From Ilumatobacteraceae bacterium (GTDB lineage: Bacteria; Actinomycetota; Acidimicrobiia; Acidimicrobiales; Ilumatobacteraceae), in contig JALHOG010000002.1 in assembly GCA_022843125.1 (NCBI GenBank), positions 124,001-188,000 on the forward strand: a stretch of 64,000 bases of DNA, given 5' to 3'. The notes beneath the pieces are model-generated. The model was not told where the DNA came from. It did not search any database and was given only the letters and a program-made list of their open reading frames with translations. The stretch's first letter is position 1. Each line of letters starts with the position of its first letter. The position numbers were made by a program, and so were the translations under genes. This document shows, in pieces, positions 8,227 through 17,511 of the stretch.

Positions 8227-9135
8227 TCAGACGTCCATGAAGCCGGCGAGGACGCCGGCGAACTCCACGGGCATGTCGCCCTGGATGCTGTGGCCGGCTT
8301 CGGCGAAGCGCTCGACCGTTGCATGCGGGCATCTGCGCAGCAGCTCTGCCTCGTCCTGGTCGTCGACGACCGACTGCTCACGCATCCCACGCGCCAGCAT
8401 GAGCGGGACGTTCACCGTCGACACGACGTCCCACAACGACGCGAAGTCGGGGAACTGGCCCGGATCACGGTCGAGCCCACGTCCACGGGCGTGACGCCAG
8501 ACCCATGTGCCGTCGTCGAGTTGCGTCGCGTTGTGCAGCACGCCGCGCCGCAGCGAAGCGACCGTGCGCGTCGGGTTGTGTTCGATCGTACGGGCGAGGA
8601 TGTCGTCGAAGCTGTCGAAGCCGGTCGGCCCGTTGATGAAGTTGCTGATCGCCTTGGACTTCTCCCCGGTGACGCCGGGCGTGATGTCGACGAGCACGAT
8701 CCTTCGCACCAGCTCCGGTGCGTGCGCATAGAGGGCGAGCGTGGTGATCCCTCCGAGCGACATGCCGACGACCGCCTTCGCGTCAGGGGCGAGCTGTCGC
8801 ACGAGGGTGGCCACATCGGCGGCCCCGGTGCGATGGTCGAGTGCCGAGCCGTCAGGAATGGGATCGGAGTGCCCGTGGCCGGCGAGATCGACGGCCACGA
8901 CGGGCCGGCCGAGCGCGAGCGCCACGGTGTCCCAGGTGTGAGCGTTCTGCCCACCGCCGTGGACGAGTACCGCTTCTGGGGAATCCGTGCCCCACACCAG
9001 TGTGCTCAGGTACCGGCCTGGCGCGACCTCCACCTGTTCGCGCCGGACGGTGGGTGGCTCGGCGTAGCCGATGCCGAACTCCTCGGCGTTCTCGTGGAAC
9101 ATCGAGAACTCGTCGTACTCGACTCGCTCGGTCAT
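8227..9135 (-). CDS. Alpha/beta hydrolase
   Basis: The product has 302 residues with the alpha/beta hydrolase fold: VAVDLAGHGHSDP before the nucleophile elbow VVGMSLGG (Ser near 126), and a C-terminal FAEAGHSIQGD that supplies the catalytic His. It would cleave an ester, lactone, epoxide or C-C bond; family members act in aromatic and steroid ring cleavage, but the substrate cannot be told. The start at ATG 9135 is preferred over upstream codons because a GAGGGAG ribosome site precedes it. The NUDIX gene lies 26 bases upstream in the same direction. Confidence 0.85.
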   Translation of the reverse strand: MTERVEYDEFSMFHENAEEFGIGYAEPPTVRREQVEVAPGRYLSTLVWGTDSPEAVLVHGGGQNAHTWDTVALALGRPVVAVDLAGHGHSDPIPDGSALDHRTGAADVATLVRQLAPDAKAVVGMSLGGITTLALYAHAPELVRRIVLVDITPGVTGEKSKAISNFINGPTGFDSFDDILARTIEHNPTRTVASLRRGVLHNATQLDDGTWVWRHARGRGLDRDPGQFPDFASLWDVVSTVNVPLMLARGMREQSVVDDQDEAELLRRCPHATVERFAEAGHSIQGDMPVEFAGVLAGFMDV

Positions 9136-9161
9136 GGCGTCTCCCTCGTGAGGCTGATGGA

Positions 9162-9833
9162 TCAGAAGTCGTGCCGTCCACCGGTGAGGTGGCCGAGCAG
9201 CTCGTGGAGGACCTCGGCCTGCAAACCCCACAGGTGCTCACCCTCGCCGACCCGGTAGTGCCGGAGCGCGGTGAGCATCGGTCGGAAGTTCGGCAGCGCG
9301 GCGAGCCGTTCCTGGCGGCGTGCCGACGTGTCGACGTCGGCCCGGTGATGGTTGGCGGCGTCGAGCAGCGTGGCGATGCGGATCACGTCGATCGCCGCGA
9401 CCTCGCTCGCGTCGGGAGCGAACCTCGCCCCTGGTGCGACGAGACCGACGTAGTTCTCGATCACATAACCGGACACGATCGGCCCGCGCGTGGCGAGCTG
9501 GCCGATCACCTCCAGATCAGCGATGTCGACGCCGAGCTCCTCGGACGCCTCGCGTCGGGCGGCGTCGGCGTGGGAGCTGTCGGCGTCATCGACCCGGCCG
9601 CCTGGGAACACCCAGTCGCCACCGTGCTCGAGGCTGCCGGCCCGCTTGGTGACGACGATCGCGGCGCTCCCGTCGACGTCGATCACGGGGATCAACGTCG
9701 CGGCACGCCGGGGGTTGGGGTGATCGGGGACGATGCGGTGCCACATGGGTTCGGGCAATGTCCTGCATGCCGCGACGACGTCGGCGACCGTCACGTCGGC
9801 GCTGGTCATCCGGGTCGACGGGGAATCGGTCAT
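9162..9833 (-). CDS. NUDIX hydrolase
   Basis: The product has 223 residues. The NUDIX box is visible as GGRVDDADSSHADAARREAS followed directly by EELG, with the metal-binding EExG core intact and the first acidic residue of the box as Asp. The form resembles the CoA-pyrophosphatase/NUDT19-type group that cleaves CoA or acyl-CoA, which would suit a region full of CoA enzymes, but other nucleotide substrates are possible. It is followed closely by the alpha/beta hydrolase gene and is divergent from an acyl-CoA dehydrogenase. Confidence 0.85.
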   Translation of the reverse strand: MTDSPSTRMTSADVTVADVVAACRTLPEPMWHRIVPDHPNPRRAATLIPVIDVDGSAAIVVTKRAGSLEHGGDWVFPGGRVDDADSSHADAARREASEELGVDIADLEVIGQLATRGPIVSGYVIENYVGLVAPGARFAPDASEVAAIDVIRIATLLDAANHHRADVDTSARRQERLAALPNFRPMLTALRHYRVGEGEHLWGLQAEVLHELLGHLTGGRHDF

Positions 9834-9891
9834 GAGGCGGCCATCCTGTCAACTGAACGGCCGGTCGACAGGCACGGAGCGACATGCCGCC

Positions 9892-9906
9892 CGGAACGTC
9901 GTTCCG
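9892..9906. promoter_or_regulatory. Perfect 15-base palindrome upstream of acyl-CoA dehydrogenase
   Basis: CGGAACGTCGTTCCG has 7-base arms around a central T. It lies in the 178-base divergent region between the NUDIX gene (start 9833) and the acyl-CoA dehydrogenase (start 10012). TACAGT further downstream at about 9962 may be the -10 box for the latter. Confidence 0.45.
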
Positions 9907-10011
9907 AGCAGGGTGCCGAGGTCGTTGAACCAGGTGGCTGGTCGGTCCGGTCGCAATACAGTTCGCTATGTCAGCGATTTCGGCTTGCGAGCCGAGCAGA
10001 GGGAGCACGCC

Positions 10012-11178
10012 ATGGATTTCGTCTACCCACCCGAGGCCGAGCGCTTCCGCGCTGGGGTACGGGCATGGCTCGACGAGCATCTCACCGACGAGTACCGCGC
10101 GCTCGGCGCCGAGTTCGGCGAGGACGACTGGCCCGTCCGGCTCGCCTGGGAGCGCCAGATGGGTGCGGGCAACTGGATCGGCATCGATTGGCCGCAGGCG
10201 TACGGCGGGCGCGAGGCGACCCTGATGGAATCGCTCGTCTTCGCGGAGGAGTACGTGCGTGCCGGCGGGCCGCAGCGGGTCGGCACGTTCGGCGAGGGGA
10301 TGCTCGGCCCGACGCTCATCCACTTCGGCACCGACGAGCAGAAGCGCCGCTTCCTCCCGCCGATCCTGCGGGGCGAGCAGGTCTGGTGCCAGGGCTTCAG
10401 CGAGCCGGGTGCAGGGAGCGATCTCGCAGCGCTGTCGACGAAGGCCCGGCTCGACGGCGACCAGTGGGTGATCGACGGTCAGAAGGTGTGGACGAGCCAG
10501 GCGAATCTGTCCGAATGGATCTTCGTCCTCGCCCGGACCGACCACGAGGCTCCGAAGCACAGGGGCATCTCCTATCTGCTCGTGCCGCTCGATCAGCCGG
10601 GGATCGACATCCGGCTCCTGCGCGACATGGCCGGCGGGGAGCACTTCTGCGAGGTGTTCTTCGACGGTGCGACCACGGCGGCCGATCTCATCGTCGGCAA
10701 GCCAGGCGACGGGTGGCAGATGGCGATGGCGACGCTCGGCTTCGAGCGCGGCACCGCGTTCGTGGCACAGCTCGAGCGGTACGGCGCCGAGTTCGCACGA
10801 GTGGTCGACATCGCCCGCGAGCGTGGCTACGCCGCCGATCCACGAGTGCGCGACCGGCTCGCCGACCTCCACATCGGATTGCAGCTGATGCGGTTCGGGA
10901 TGTACCGGACCATCTCGTCGGTGCTCCGCAGCGGTCGACCCGGGCCCGAGGCGTCGATCAACAAGCTGCAGTGGTCGCAGTGGCACCAGTCGCTCAGCGA
11001 GTTCGTGACCGATCTGCTGGGGGCGGACGCCATGCTGGCGCATGCATCCGGTGACCTGCACGAGGTCGGTCACTCGTTCCTGTTCGCTCGGGCGCACACG
11101 ATCTACGCAGGGTCGTCGCAGGTGCAACGCAACATCGTCGGTGAGCGCGTGCTCGGTCTCCCCAAGGAACCTGCGTGA
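10012..11178 (+). CDS. Acyl-CoA dehydrogenase
   Basis: The 388-residue protein has the acyl-CoA dehydrogenase order: alpha domain, then WCQGFSEPGAGSDLAALSTK and WVIDGQKVWTSQANLSEW in the beta domain (FAD binding), and the C-terminal IYAGSSQVQRNIVGERVLGL. The residue before GSSQ, which is the catalytic Glu in medium-chain enzymes, is Ala, so the base must lie elsewhere or differ. It would introduce a 2,3-double bond into an acyl-CoA and pass electrons to ETF. The ATG is supported by AGAGGGA upstream. Confidence 0.92.
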   Translation: MDFVYPPEAERFRAGVRAWLDEHLTDEYRALGAEFGEDDWPVRLAWERQMGAGNWIGIDWPQAYGGREATLMESLVFAEEYVRAGGPQRVGTFGEGMLGPTLIHFGTDEQKRRFLPPILRGEQVWCQGFSEPGAGSDLAALSTKARLDGDQWVIDGQKVWTSQANLSEWIFVLARTDHEAPKHRGISYLLVPLDQPGIDIRLLRDMAGGEHFCEVFFDGATTAADLIVGKPGDGWQMAMATLGFERGTAFVAQLERYGAEFARVVDIARERGYAADPRVRDRLADLHIGLQLMRFGMYRTISSVLRSGRPGPEASINKLQWSQWHQSLSEFVTDLLGADAMLAHASGDLHEVGHSFLFARAHTIYAGSSQVQRNIVGERVLGLPKEPA

Positions 11179-11237
11179 CGCGTTCGGAGCGGGCCGGGGG
11201 CTGAGCGTTCGCTCCGCGGCCGCGATCCAGAGTGCAG

Positions 11238-11243
11238 TACCCT
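11238..11243 (+). promoter_or_regulatory. Predicted -10 box of a leaderless gene
   Basis: TACCCT ends 7 bases before the GTG at 11251, and no ribosome site is visible. Confidence 0.45.
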
Positions 11244-11250
11244 GATCTCC

Positions 11251-12069
11251 GTGCCCTGGGCTGATGTCGGCGGTCTCCGCCTCTACTACGAGCAGCACGG
11301 ATCTGGGCCGCGTGCGGTGTTCATCAGCGGTACGGGCGGCGACCTGCGCCAGAGCCCCGAGCGTCACCACGACCACCTGACGCAACACCTCGAGGTGCTG
11401 ATGTACGACCAGCGTGGCCTCGGGCGCTCCGACAAGCCCGACGTGCCGTACACGATGGCCGACTACGCCGACGACTGCGTCGCCCTGATGGATCACGTTG
11501 GCTGGCCGCGGGCCAACGTCATCGGCATCAGCTTCGGTGGGATGGTGGCGCAGCACGTCGCTCTTCGACACCCCGAGCGGGTCGAGCGGCTCGTACTCGC
11601 CTGCACATCATCCGGCGGGGCTGGTGGCGATTCGTTCGACCTCCTCGCCGTCGACGACCTCCCGGCGGCAGAGCGGGGCGCGGTCGTGCTGCCCGTGATG
11701 GATACGCGCAACGACCTCACGAGGCACCCGCCCACGCTCGCGCCAGCCTTCGACACGTTCATCGCGGCCATGCTCGGTGCGGCTGCGCTCAACGCGGACG
11801 ATCCCGGCGCTGCCCGCGGCGCCCGGCTCCAGCTCGAGGCCCGAGCTGGTCACGACGTGTGGGATCAACTCGACCGCATCGCGGCGCCGACCCTGGTGAT
11901 GGGAGGGCGATTCGATGCCCTCGCTCCACTGGCGAACTCCGAACGGCTTGCCTCGCGCATCCCCGGAGCGACCCTGCAGGTCTTCGACGGCGGACACATC
12001 TTCGTGCTCCAGGACCCCACCGCCTGGCCGGCTGTCACCGAGTTCCTCATCGCCGACTCGCCGTCGTGA
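11251..12069 (+). CDS. Alpha/beta hydrolase
   Basis: The product has 272 residues and starts with GTG, with a TACCCT box 7 bases upstream. It shows YDQRGLGRSDKP, the nucleophile elbow IGISFGGM (Ser near 94), VMGGRFDALAP for the acid and FDGGHIFVLQ for the His. This resembles 3-oxoadipate enol-lactonase-like and MhpC-like hydrolases, but the substrate is not determined. It lies 72 bases after the acyl-CoA dehydrogenase and converges on the TauD-type gene. Confidence 0.87.
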   Translation: MPWADVGGLRLYYEQHGSGPRAVFISGTGGDLRQSPERHHDHLTQHLEVLMYDQRGLGRSDKPDVPYTMADYADDCVALMDHVGWPRANVIGISFGGMVAQHVALRHPERVERLVLACTSSGGAGGDSFDLLAVDDLPAAERGAVVLPVMDTRNDLTRHPPTLAPAFDTFIAAMLGAAALNADDPGAARGARLQLEARAGHDVWDQLDRIAAPTLVMGGRFDALAPLANSERLASRIPGATLQVFDGGHIFVLQDPTAWPAVTEFLIADSPS

Positions 12070-12085
12070 GGCCAACGGAGGCGGT

Positions 12086-12109
12086 ACGAGCCGCGGTGAG
12101 CTGGCTCGT
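12086..12109. terminator. Possible stem-loop between convergent genes
   Basis: ACGAGCC (12086-12092) and GGCTCGT (12103-12109) can pair as a 7-base stem around a 10-base loop, between the hydrolase ending at 12069 and the dioxygenase ending at 12143. No T-run follows. Confidence 0.3.
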
Positions 12110-12142
12110 CGGGGCTCGTGTCGTCTGGTCGTCCAGCCCGTG

Positions 12143-12955
12143 TCAGGAACTGGCTGCGACCGGTGGTTCGCCGACGATCTCGATCCGGTGGATCTTGCGA
12201 GGGTGCGGGCGGTAGTCGGCGATCGCGTAGTGCTGGACGTAGTGGTTGTCCCAGATGGCGACGTCGCCGTCGGTCCAGCGCCAACGGCAGACGAACTCGG
12301 GCTGGACCGAGTGGCTGACCAGGAAGGCGAGTACGGCGTCGCTCTCGGCCTCCGAGAGCTCGTTGATCCGCATGGAGAACACCTTGTTGATGAACAGCGC
12401 CTTGCGCCCCGAGACGGGGTTCCGGCAGACCACGGGGTGGTCGCTGGCGTGATCGGGCGAGCCGGGCAGCTGGTGGCGGACGGTGAGCGGTTCGAGGAAC
12501 TGCTTCATCGGCTCGGAGAGCCAGTCGTAGGCGGCGTACTGGCTCGACCACATGGTGTCGCCGCCTGCAGGTGGCAGCTGCTGCATGTGCAGGATCGAAT
12601 ACCGCGGGGGGTTGGGCATCCAGGTGACGTCGGCGTGCCACCGGTCGGTCAGGTATGCGAGTTCGTTCTGGGTCGAGATCACCGAGACCTCCGGGAACCC
12701 GCTGTCGCGCAGCGTCTCGGGGAAGTAGTCCGGCGGGAACTTGATCTCGCCCAGAGCACGTGCGAGCGCGACGTGCTCGGCCGGGCCGATGTCCTGGCGG
12801 GGAAACACCACCACGCCGTACTCGGTGAGCGTGGCCTTGATCTGTGCCACGACCTCGGCGGTCAACGGCTCGCTCAGATCGATCTCGGGCAGCTCGGCCC
12901 CGAGCAGGCCGGCAATCGGGCGGGCGCTCAGCGGAATGGTAGGACTTGCCGACAT
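12143..12955 (-). CDS. TauD/TfdA family Fe(II)/2-oxoglutarate-dependent dioxygenase
   Basis: The product has 270 residues. The iron-binding HxD is RWHADVTW (His107, Asp109); the distal His and 2-oxoglutarate-binding Arg lie in WDNHYVQHYAIADYR and the following PHPRKIHR. Family members hydroxylate taurine, alkyl sulfates, phenoxyacetates or other substrates, often leading to C-S, C-N or C-O cleavage. The specific substrate is unknown. It is divergent from a TetR gene at 13040, which is the likely regulator. GAAGGATC upstream of the ATG may be its ribosome site. Confidence 0.9.
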   Translation of the reverse strand: MSASPTIPLSARPIAGLLGAELPEIDLSEPLTAEVVAQIKATLTEYGVVVFPRQDIGPAEHVALARALGEIKFPPDYFPETLRDSGFPEVSVISTQNELAYLTDRWHADVTWMPNPPRYSILHMQQLPPAGGDTMWSSQYAAYDWLSEPMKQFLEPLTVRHQLPGSPDHASDHPVVCRNPVSGRKALFINKVFSMRINELSEAESDAVLAFLVSHSVQPEFVCRWRWTDGDVAIWDNHYVQHYAIADYRPHPRKIHRIEIVGEPPVAASS

Positions 12956-13020
12956 GCGAATCAGATCCTTCGAGAGATGGACTGCGGGACAGACCGGGCT
13001 CCATGCCCGACCTCGTGTAA

Positions 13021-13036
13021 TTGTCGTACCTTACAA
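13021..13036. promoter_or_regulatory. Weak inverted repeat over the TetR -10 box
   Basis: TTGTCGTACCTTACAA has TTGT/ACAA ends. TACCTT at 13027-13032 lies 7 bases before GTG 13040. The site is between divergent TauD and TetR genes, so autoregulation and control of both is plausible but not proven. Confidence 0.35.
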
Positions 13037-13039
13037 CAG

Positions 13040-13705
13040 GTGTCAGAATTGAAGTCAATGGACATGCCGACGGCCGAACACCTGCTGCGGACGGCCGAGC
13101 GGCTGTTCGCCGAGCGTGGGCTGGCGGCGGTGTCGCTGCGCCAGATCGCGACCGCTGCGGGGCAACGGAATCCGGCAGTCGTTCAGTACCACTTCGGCTC
13201 GAAAGACCAGCTGGTCTCCGCCATCATCGAATCCCGCGCTGCGACGATCGACGAACGCCGGCTCGAGCTGCTGTCGGGCCCACGCCTGACGGGCGACGAC
13301 GAGCTGCGACGGATCGTGCGCGGTATCGTGGTGCCGCTGCACGAGTTCGGGACGGGCAACCACTACGTGCAGTTCCTCGCCAACTTGGCAGCATCGCCAC
13401 AGGCTCTCGTCGACGCCTACTCGCGGATCGACCTGCGGGTCAGGCTCGGTGGACGCATCATCGAGGACGCGCTCGACGGTGCCTTGGCGGGCATGCCGGC
13501 GGCGGTCCGTGAACTGCGCGTCGCCATGGTGCTGCGGCTCGTACTCGGCACGCTCGCCTCGCGCGATCACAACGGGCAGGACGACCTGGGCGACACGTGC
13601 TTCCTCGCCAATGTCGTGGAGGCTGCCGTCGGGCTGCTGACCGCACCGGTACCGGCTGATTCCCCCTCAGCTGCATCGCTGCGCCGCCCCAGTGCGACCG
13701 GGTAA
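13040..13705 (+). CDS. TetR/AcrR family transcriptional regulator
   Basis: From GTG 13040 the protein has 221 residues; ATG 13058 and 13064 are alternatives with six and eight fewer residues. The helix-turn-helix region reads ERGLAAVSLRQIATAAGQRN then PAVVQYHFGSKDQL. GTG 13040 is chosen because TACCTT lies 7 bases upstream. The gene stands between the dioxygenase and the molybdenum hydroxylase genes, so either may be its target. Confidence 0.85.
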   Translation: MSELKSMDMPTAEHLLRTAERLFAERGLAAVSLRQIATAAGQRNPAVVQYHFGSKDQLVSAIIESRAATIDERRLELLSGPRLTGDDELRRIVRGIVVPLHEFGTGNHYVQFLANLAASPQALVDAYSRIDLRVRLGGRIIEDALDGALAGMPAAVRELRVAMVLRLVLGTLASRDHNGQDDLGDTCFLANVVEAAVGLLTAPVPADSPSAASLRRPSATG

Positions 13706-13802
13706 TTCGGTGCACTCCAATTTCCTGAGGGTCGTGGGTGAATGATACAACGTATTGCAAGTTCGCCCGGCTCGCCCGGCTCCCGACGTGAGGTCACGCA
13801 CC

Positions 13803-14666
13803 GTGAAACCTGCTCCTTTCGAGTACAGCGCACCCACCACCGTGGCCGAGGCGATCGAAGCGCTCTCGCACGACGATGCCAAGGTGCTCGCAGGCGGGCA
13901 GAGTCTCATCCCGTTGATGGCGATGCGGCTCAGCCGGTTCGACCGGCTGGTCGACCTGCGCAGGATCCCCGAGCTGTCGGGGTGCACGCGCGTCAACGGG
14001 ACCGTCCGGATCGGAGCAATGACGCGCCAGGCCGACGCCGAACACGACCCGATCGTGGCCGAGGGCGCGCCCCTGCTCGCCAAGGCGCTCCCCAACGTCG
14101 GGCACTACCAGATCCGCAACCAGGGCACGGTCGGTGGGTCGATCGTGCATGCCGACCCCTCGGCCGAACTGCCCACTGCCGCACTCGCACTCGACGCCAC
14201 GATCGAGATCGCCGGCGCATCCGGGGTGCGCCGCGTGCCGGCGTCGGAGTTCTTCCTGGGCACGATGGAGACGGCGGTCGGTGACCACGAGATCGTCACC
14301 GCGATCGAGTTCCCGGTCTGGGGTCCGGGCTCGGGGTTCGCCGTCGAGGAGATGGCCCGCCGCCATGGCGACTTCGCGGTGGTCGGCGCGATGTGCGGTG
14401 TACGCATCGAGGGCGGCACGGTCGCCCAGAGCGCGATCGCCATGTTCGGCGTCGGTTCCGTGCCGGTGCGTTGCGGCGCTGCCGAGTCGATGCTCACGGG
14501 GTCGACGGTCGACGGGCTCGACCTCGGAGCGGTCGCGCAGGCGGCCGTGGCCGATCTCGACCCGCCCGACGACCTGCACGCCTCCGGGGCGTACCGCCGT
14601 GCCGTCGGCGCGGCGCTGGTGGAACGAGCGCTTCGCGCCGCGATCGAGGAGGCCGGCCATGCATGA
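13803..14666 (+). CDS. Molybdenum hydroxylase FAD-binding (medium) subunit, CoxM/XDH-like
   Basis: From GTG 13803 the protein has 287 residues. AKVLAGGQSLIPLMAMRLS and the later LPNVGHYQIRNQGTVGGSIV carry the two FAD-binding patterns of the CO dehydrogenase/xanthine dehydrogenase medium subunit. It moves electrons from the iron-sulfur subunit to FAD. An in-frame TTG at 13755 exists, but GAGG before 13803 and family length favour the GTG. Its end overlaps the next gene by 8 bases, showing translational coupling. Confidence 0.9.
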   Translation: MKPAPFEYSAPTTVAEAIEALSHDDAKVLAGGQSLIPLMAMRLSRFDRLVDLRRIPELSGCTRVNGTVRIGAMTRQADAEHDPIVAEGAPLLAKALPNVGHYQIRNQGTVGGSIVHADPSAELPTAALALDATIEIAGASGVRRVPASEFFLGTMETAVGDHEIVTAIEFPVWGPGSGFAVEEMARRHGDFAVVGAMCGVRIEGGTVAQSAIAMFGVGSVPVRCGAAESMLTGSTVDGLDLGAVAQAAVADLDPPDDLHASGAYRRAVGAALVERALRAAIEEAGHA

Positions 14667-15132
14667 GGTGGCACTGACCGTCAACGGGACCAACATGCGG
14701 ATCGAGGTCGAGCCGCGCATGACACTGGCCGACGCCCTGCGCGACCGGTGCGATCTCACCGGCACGCACCTGGCGTGTGAGCACGGCGTCTGCGGCTCCT
14801 GCACGATCTCGGTCGACGGGCGCGCGGTGCGCTCGTGCCTGATGTTCGCCGTGCAGGCCGACGGTGCGGACGTCATGACCATCGAGGGGTTGGCCAACGG
14901 CGAGGAGTTGCACCCCGTCCAGAAGGCGTTCCAGGCCGAGCACGGGCTGCAGTGCGGCTTCTGCACGCCGGGGTTCGTGATGTCGGTCACGAAGTTCCTC
15001 GAGACCACCCCGGACCCCACCGACGACCAGATCCGCGACGGGATCTCGGGCAACCTCTGCCGGTGCACCGGCTACCAGGGCATCGTGCGCGCAGTCAAGC
15101 GCGCCGCCGCCGAGCTCAACGGCCAGAGCTGA
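14659..15132 (+). CDS. Molybdenum hydroxylase [2Fe-2S] small subunit, CoxS-like
   Basis: This 157-residue subunit has the plant-type ferredoxin cluster motif LACEHGVCGSCTISVDG and the second cluster motif CGFCTPGF with LCRCTGYQGI. Both [2Fe-2S] sites are complete. It sits between the FAD and molybdopterin subunits, overlapping the former and 37 bases before the latter, the standard M-S-L order of this enzyme family. Confidence 0.95.
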   Translation: MHEVALTVNGTNMRIEVEPRMTLADALRDRCDLTGTHLACEHGVCGSCTISVDGRAVRSCLMFAVQADGADVMTIEGLANGEELHPVQKAFQAEHGLQCGFCTPGFVMSVTKFLETTPDPTDDQIRDGISGNLCRCTGYQGIVRAVKRAAAELNGQS

Positions 15133-15169
15133 ACGCACGGGCTGAACGGAACGGACTCCAGGAGCAACC

Positions 15170-17506
15170 ATGTCGAACCGCATCATCAGTCCCGTCGGCG
15201 CCCGGTTCGTGGGCCAGTCGGTGCAACGCAAGGAGGACCGCCGGCTCGTCACCGGGCACGGCCAGTACGTCGACGACATCAAGGTGCCGGGCGCGCTGCA
15301 TGCCGCCTTCCTGCGCAGCGACGTCGCGCGGGGCCGGATCACGAAGCTCGACGTGAGCGCTGCACGCGAGGCTCCTGGCGTGCACGGCGTGTACACCTGG
15401 CAGGACTTCCACGAGCAGTTCGGTGAGGCGTACCACGTCATGATGGGCGAGGCGCTCGTGGTGCCGCCGCCCCTCGCGATCATGGACGTCCGTCACGTCG
15501 GTGACCCGATCGCGCTCGTCGTCGCCGACGACCGCTACCTCGCCGAGGATGCGCTCGAGTTGATCGAGCTCGAGCTCGAGGTCGATCAGGCGGTGGTCGA
15601 CTACCGCACCGCCGCTGACGACAGCGACAACGTCGTCCACGCGGGCTGGGGCCTCCCGTCGAACGTCATGGTCGCCATGCCGTTCATGCCGCTCGCGCCC
15701 GATCTCGACGAAGCGTTCGCGTCGGCCGCACACGTGGTCGAGACGTTGGTCGACCAGAATCGCTACAACTGCGTGCCGATGGAGGGGCGCGGCATCGTCG
15801 CCACATGGAACCAGGGTCGCGGTGAGATGGACATCATCGCCTCGACGCAGAGTGTCCACGAGACCCGCAACTTCTTCGCCCGCTACCTCGACATTCCCGA
15901 GGGCAACATCCGGGTGACGGCGCGTGACGTCGGCGGTGGGTTCGGCCAGAAGATGTTCGTCTTCCGTGAGGAGTGCGCGATCGTGCTCGCGGCGCGGGCG
16001 GTCCGGGGCACGGTCAAGTGGATCGAGGACCGCCGCGAGAATCTCATCGCGTCGGGGCACTCGCGCAACGAGTCGGGCACCGTGCGCGTCGCGGTCGCCG
16101 ACGACCTCACGATCACCGCGATGTCGGTCGATCACGTCGCCGACGTCGGCGCGTACCCGCCGTGTCCGGCGGTGCTCGACCCGACGCTGCTGACGGGGCC
16201 CTACCGCATCCCTCGGATGGGCTTCTCGATGTCGATGGTGTGGACCAACACGATGGGCAAGGTCGCGTATCGCGGCCCGTGGATGTTCGAGACCACGGCG
16301 CGCGAGATCGCGATCGACGCGACCGCGCGGGCGATCGGCGTCGACCCGGTCGAGTTGCGCCGCAAGAACCTGCTGTCGTTCGACGAGCTGCCGTACACGT
16401 CGGCCGCGCAGCGCGAGATGGTCGAGATCACGCCGCTCGAGACCCTCGATCAGGCGCTCGAGATGCTCGACTACGAGGGCTTCCGTCGCGAGCAGGAGGC
16501 GGCGCGTGCCGAGGGGCGTCTGCTCGGCGTCGGGGTGAGTGTGTATGTCGAGCCGACCTCGATGGACGCACCGAGTCTGCACACCGAGGGTGCGACCGTG
16601 AGGGTCGAGGCGAGCGGCAAGGTCGTCGCGTACCTCGGCACGACGTCGCACGGCCAGAGCATCGAGACGACGATGGCGCAGATCGTCGCCGACACGCTCG
16701 GCGTCGCTTACGACGACGTCATCGTCGTCCAGGCCGACACCCAGTCCACCCCGTACGGGCCCGGTACGGGTGGCAGCCGCACGGCTGTGCTCGCTGGCGG
16801 AGCGGCCCAGCGTGCGACCGAATCACTGCGCGAGAAGGTCGTCGCGATCGCCGCCCACATGCTCGAGGCGAGCGGCGACGACCTCGAGATCGCCGACAGC
16901 ACGATCTCCGTCAAGGGCACGCCGTCGAAGTCGGTCACGCTGTTCGAGGTGGCCAAGCTCGCCTATCGGCAGGCACACACGCTGCCGGCCGACGTCGACT
17001 CCAGTCTCGAGGCGACGGTGCGGTTCCGGCCCACACGTTTCCCCACCTGGTCGAACGCCACGCACATCTGCGTCGTCGAGATCGACCGGGTGACCTGGCG
17101 CCCCACCATCCTGCGCTACATCGTCTCCGAGGACTGTGGTCGCATGATCAACCCGATGGTCGTCGAGGGGCAGATCTTCGGTGGCGTCGCGCAGGGCATC
17201 GGCGGCGTGCTGTACGAGAACTTCGTCTACGACAACGAGGGCACCCCGCTCACCACCACCTTCATGGACTACCTGCTGCCGACCGCGGCCGAGATGCCCC
17301 ACATCGAGATCGGTCACCTCGAGACCGTCTCGACGACGAACCCGGGCGGGTTCAAGGGCCTCGGCGAGGGTGGTGCGATCGGCTCCCACGCGTGCGTCAC
17401 GAACGCTGTGAGCGATGCGCTCGCGCCGTTCGGGATCGTGGTCACCAAGACCCCGCTCGGCCCCAATGACATCTTCGAGCTGGTGCGCGCCGCCGGGCAC
17501 GCCTGA
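15170..17506 (+). CDS. Molybdenum hydroxylase molybdopterin-binding large subunit, XDH/CoxL-like
   Basis: The 778-residue subunit contains RDVGGGFGQKMFV, the molybdopterin contacts PYGPGTGGSRTAVLAGGAAQ, and a C-terminal KGLGEGGAIG, whose Glu is the conserved catalytic base. The active-site loop reads VAYRGPWMFE and lacks the Cys of true CO dehydrogenase (AYxCSFR), so CO is not the substrate. The complex hydroxylates heterocycles, aldehydes or perhaps a steroid carbon using water. AGGAG precedes the ATG. Confidence 0.93.
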   Translation: MSNRIISPVGARFVGQSVQRKEDRRLVTGHGQYVDDIKVPGALHAAFLRSDVARGRITKLDVSAAREAPGVHGVYTWQDFHEQFGEAYHVMMGEALVVPPPLAIMDVRHVGDPIALVVADDRYLAEDALELIELELEVDQAVVDYRTAADDSDNVVHAGWGLPSNVMVAMPFMPLAPDLDEAFASAAHVVETLVDQNRYNCVPMEGRGIVATWNQGRGEMDIIASTQSVHETRNFFARYLDIPEGNIRVTARDVGGGFGQKMFVFREECAIVLAARAVRGTVKWIEDRRENLIASGHSRNESGTVRVAVADDLTITAMSVDHVADVGAYPPCPAVLDPTLLTGPYRIPRMGFSMSMVWTNTMGKVAYRGPWMFETTAREIAIDATARAIGVDPVELRRKNLLSFDELPYTSAAQREMVEITPLETLDQALEMLDYEGFRREQEAARAEGRLLGVGVSVYVEPTSMDAPSLHTEGATVRVEASGKVVAYLGTTSHGQSIETTMAQIVADTLGVAYDDVIVVQADTQSTPYGPGTGGSRTAVLAGGAAQRATESLREKVVAIAAHMLEASGDDLEIADSTISVKGTPSKSVTLFEVAKLAYRQAHTLPADVDSSLEATVRFRPTRFPTWSNATHICVVEIDRVTWRPTILRYIVSEDCGRMINPMVVEGQIFGGVAQGIGGVLYENFVYDNEGTPLTTTFMDYLLPTAAEMPHIEIGHLETVSTTNPGGFKGLGEGGAIGSHACVTNAVSDALAPFGIVVTKTPLGPNDIFELVRAAGHA

Positions 17507-17511
17507 CGTCG

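Noticed and set aside
15970-16390. Possible CO dehydrogenase active site in the large subunit
   Set aside because: The loop reads AYRGPW and lacks the Cys of AYxCSFR, so CO oxidation is not supported.
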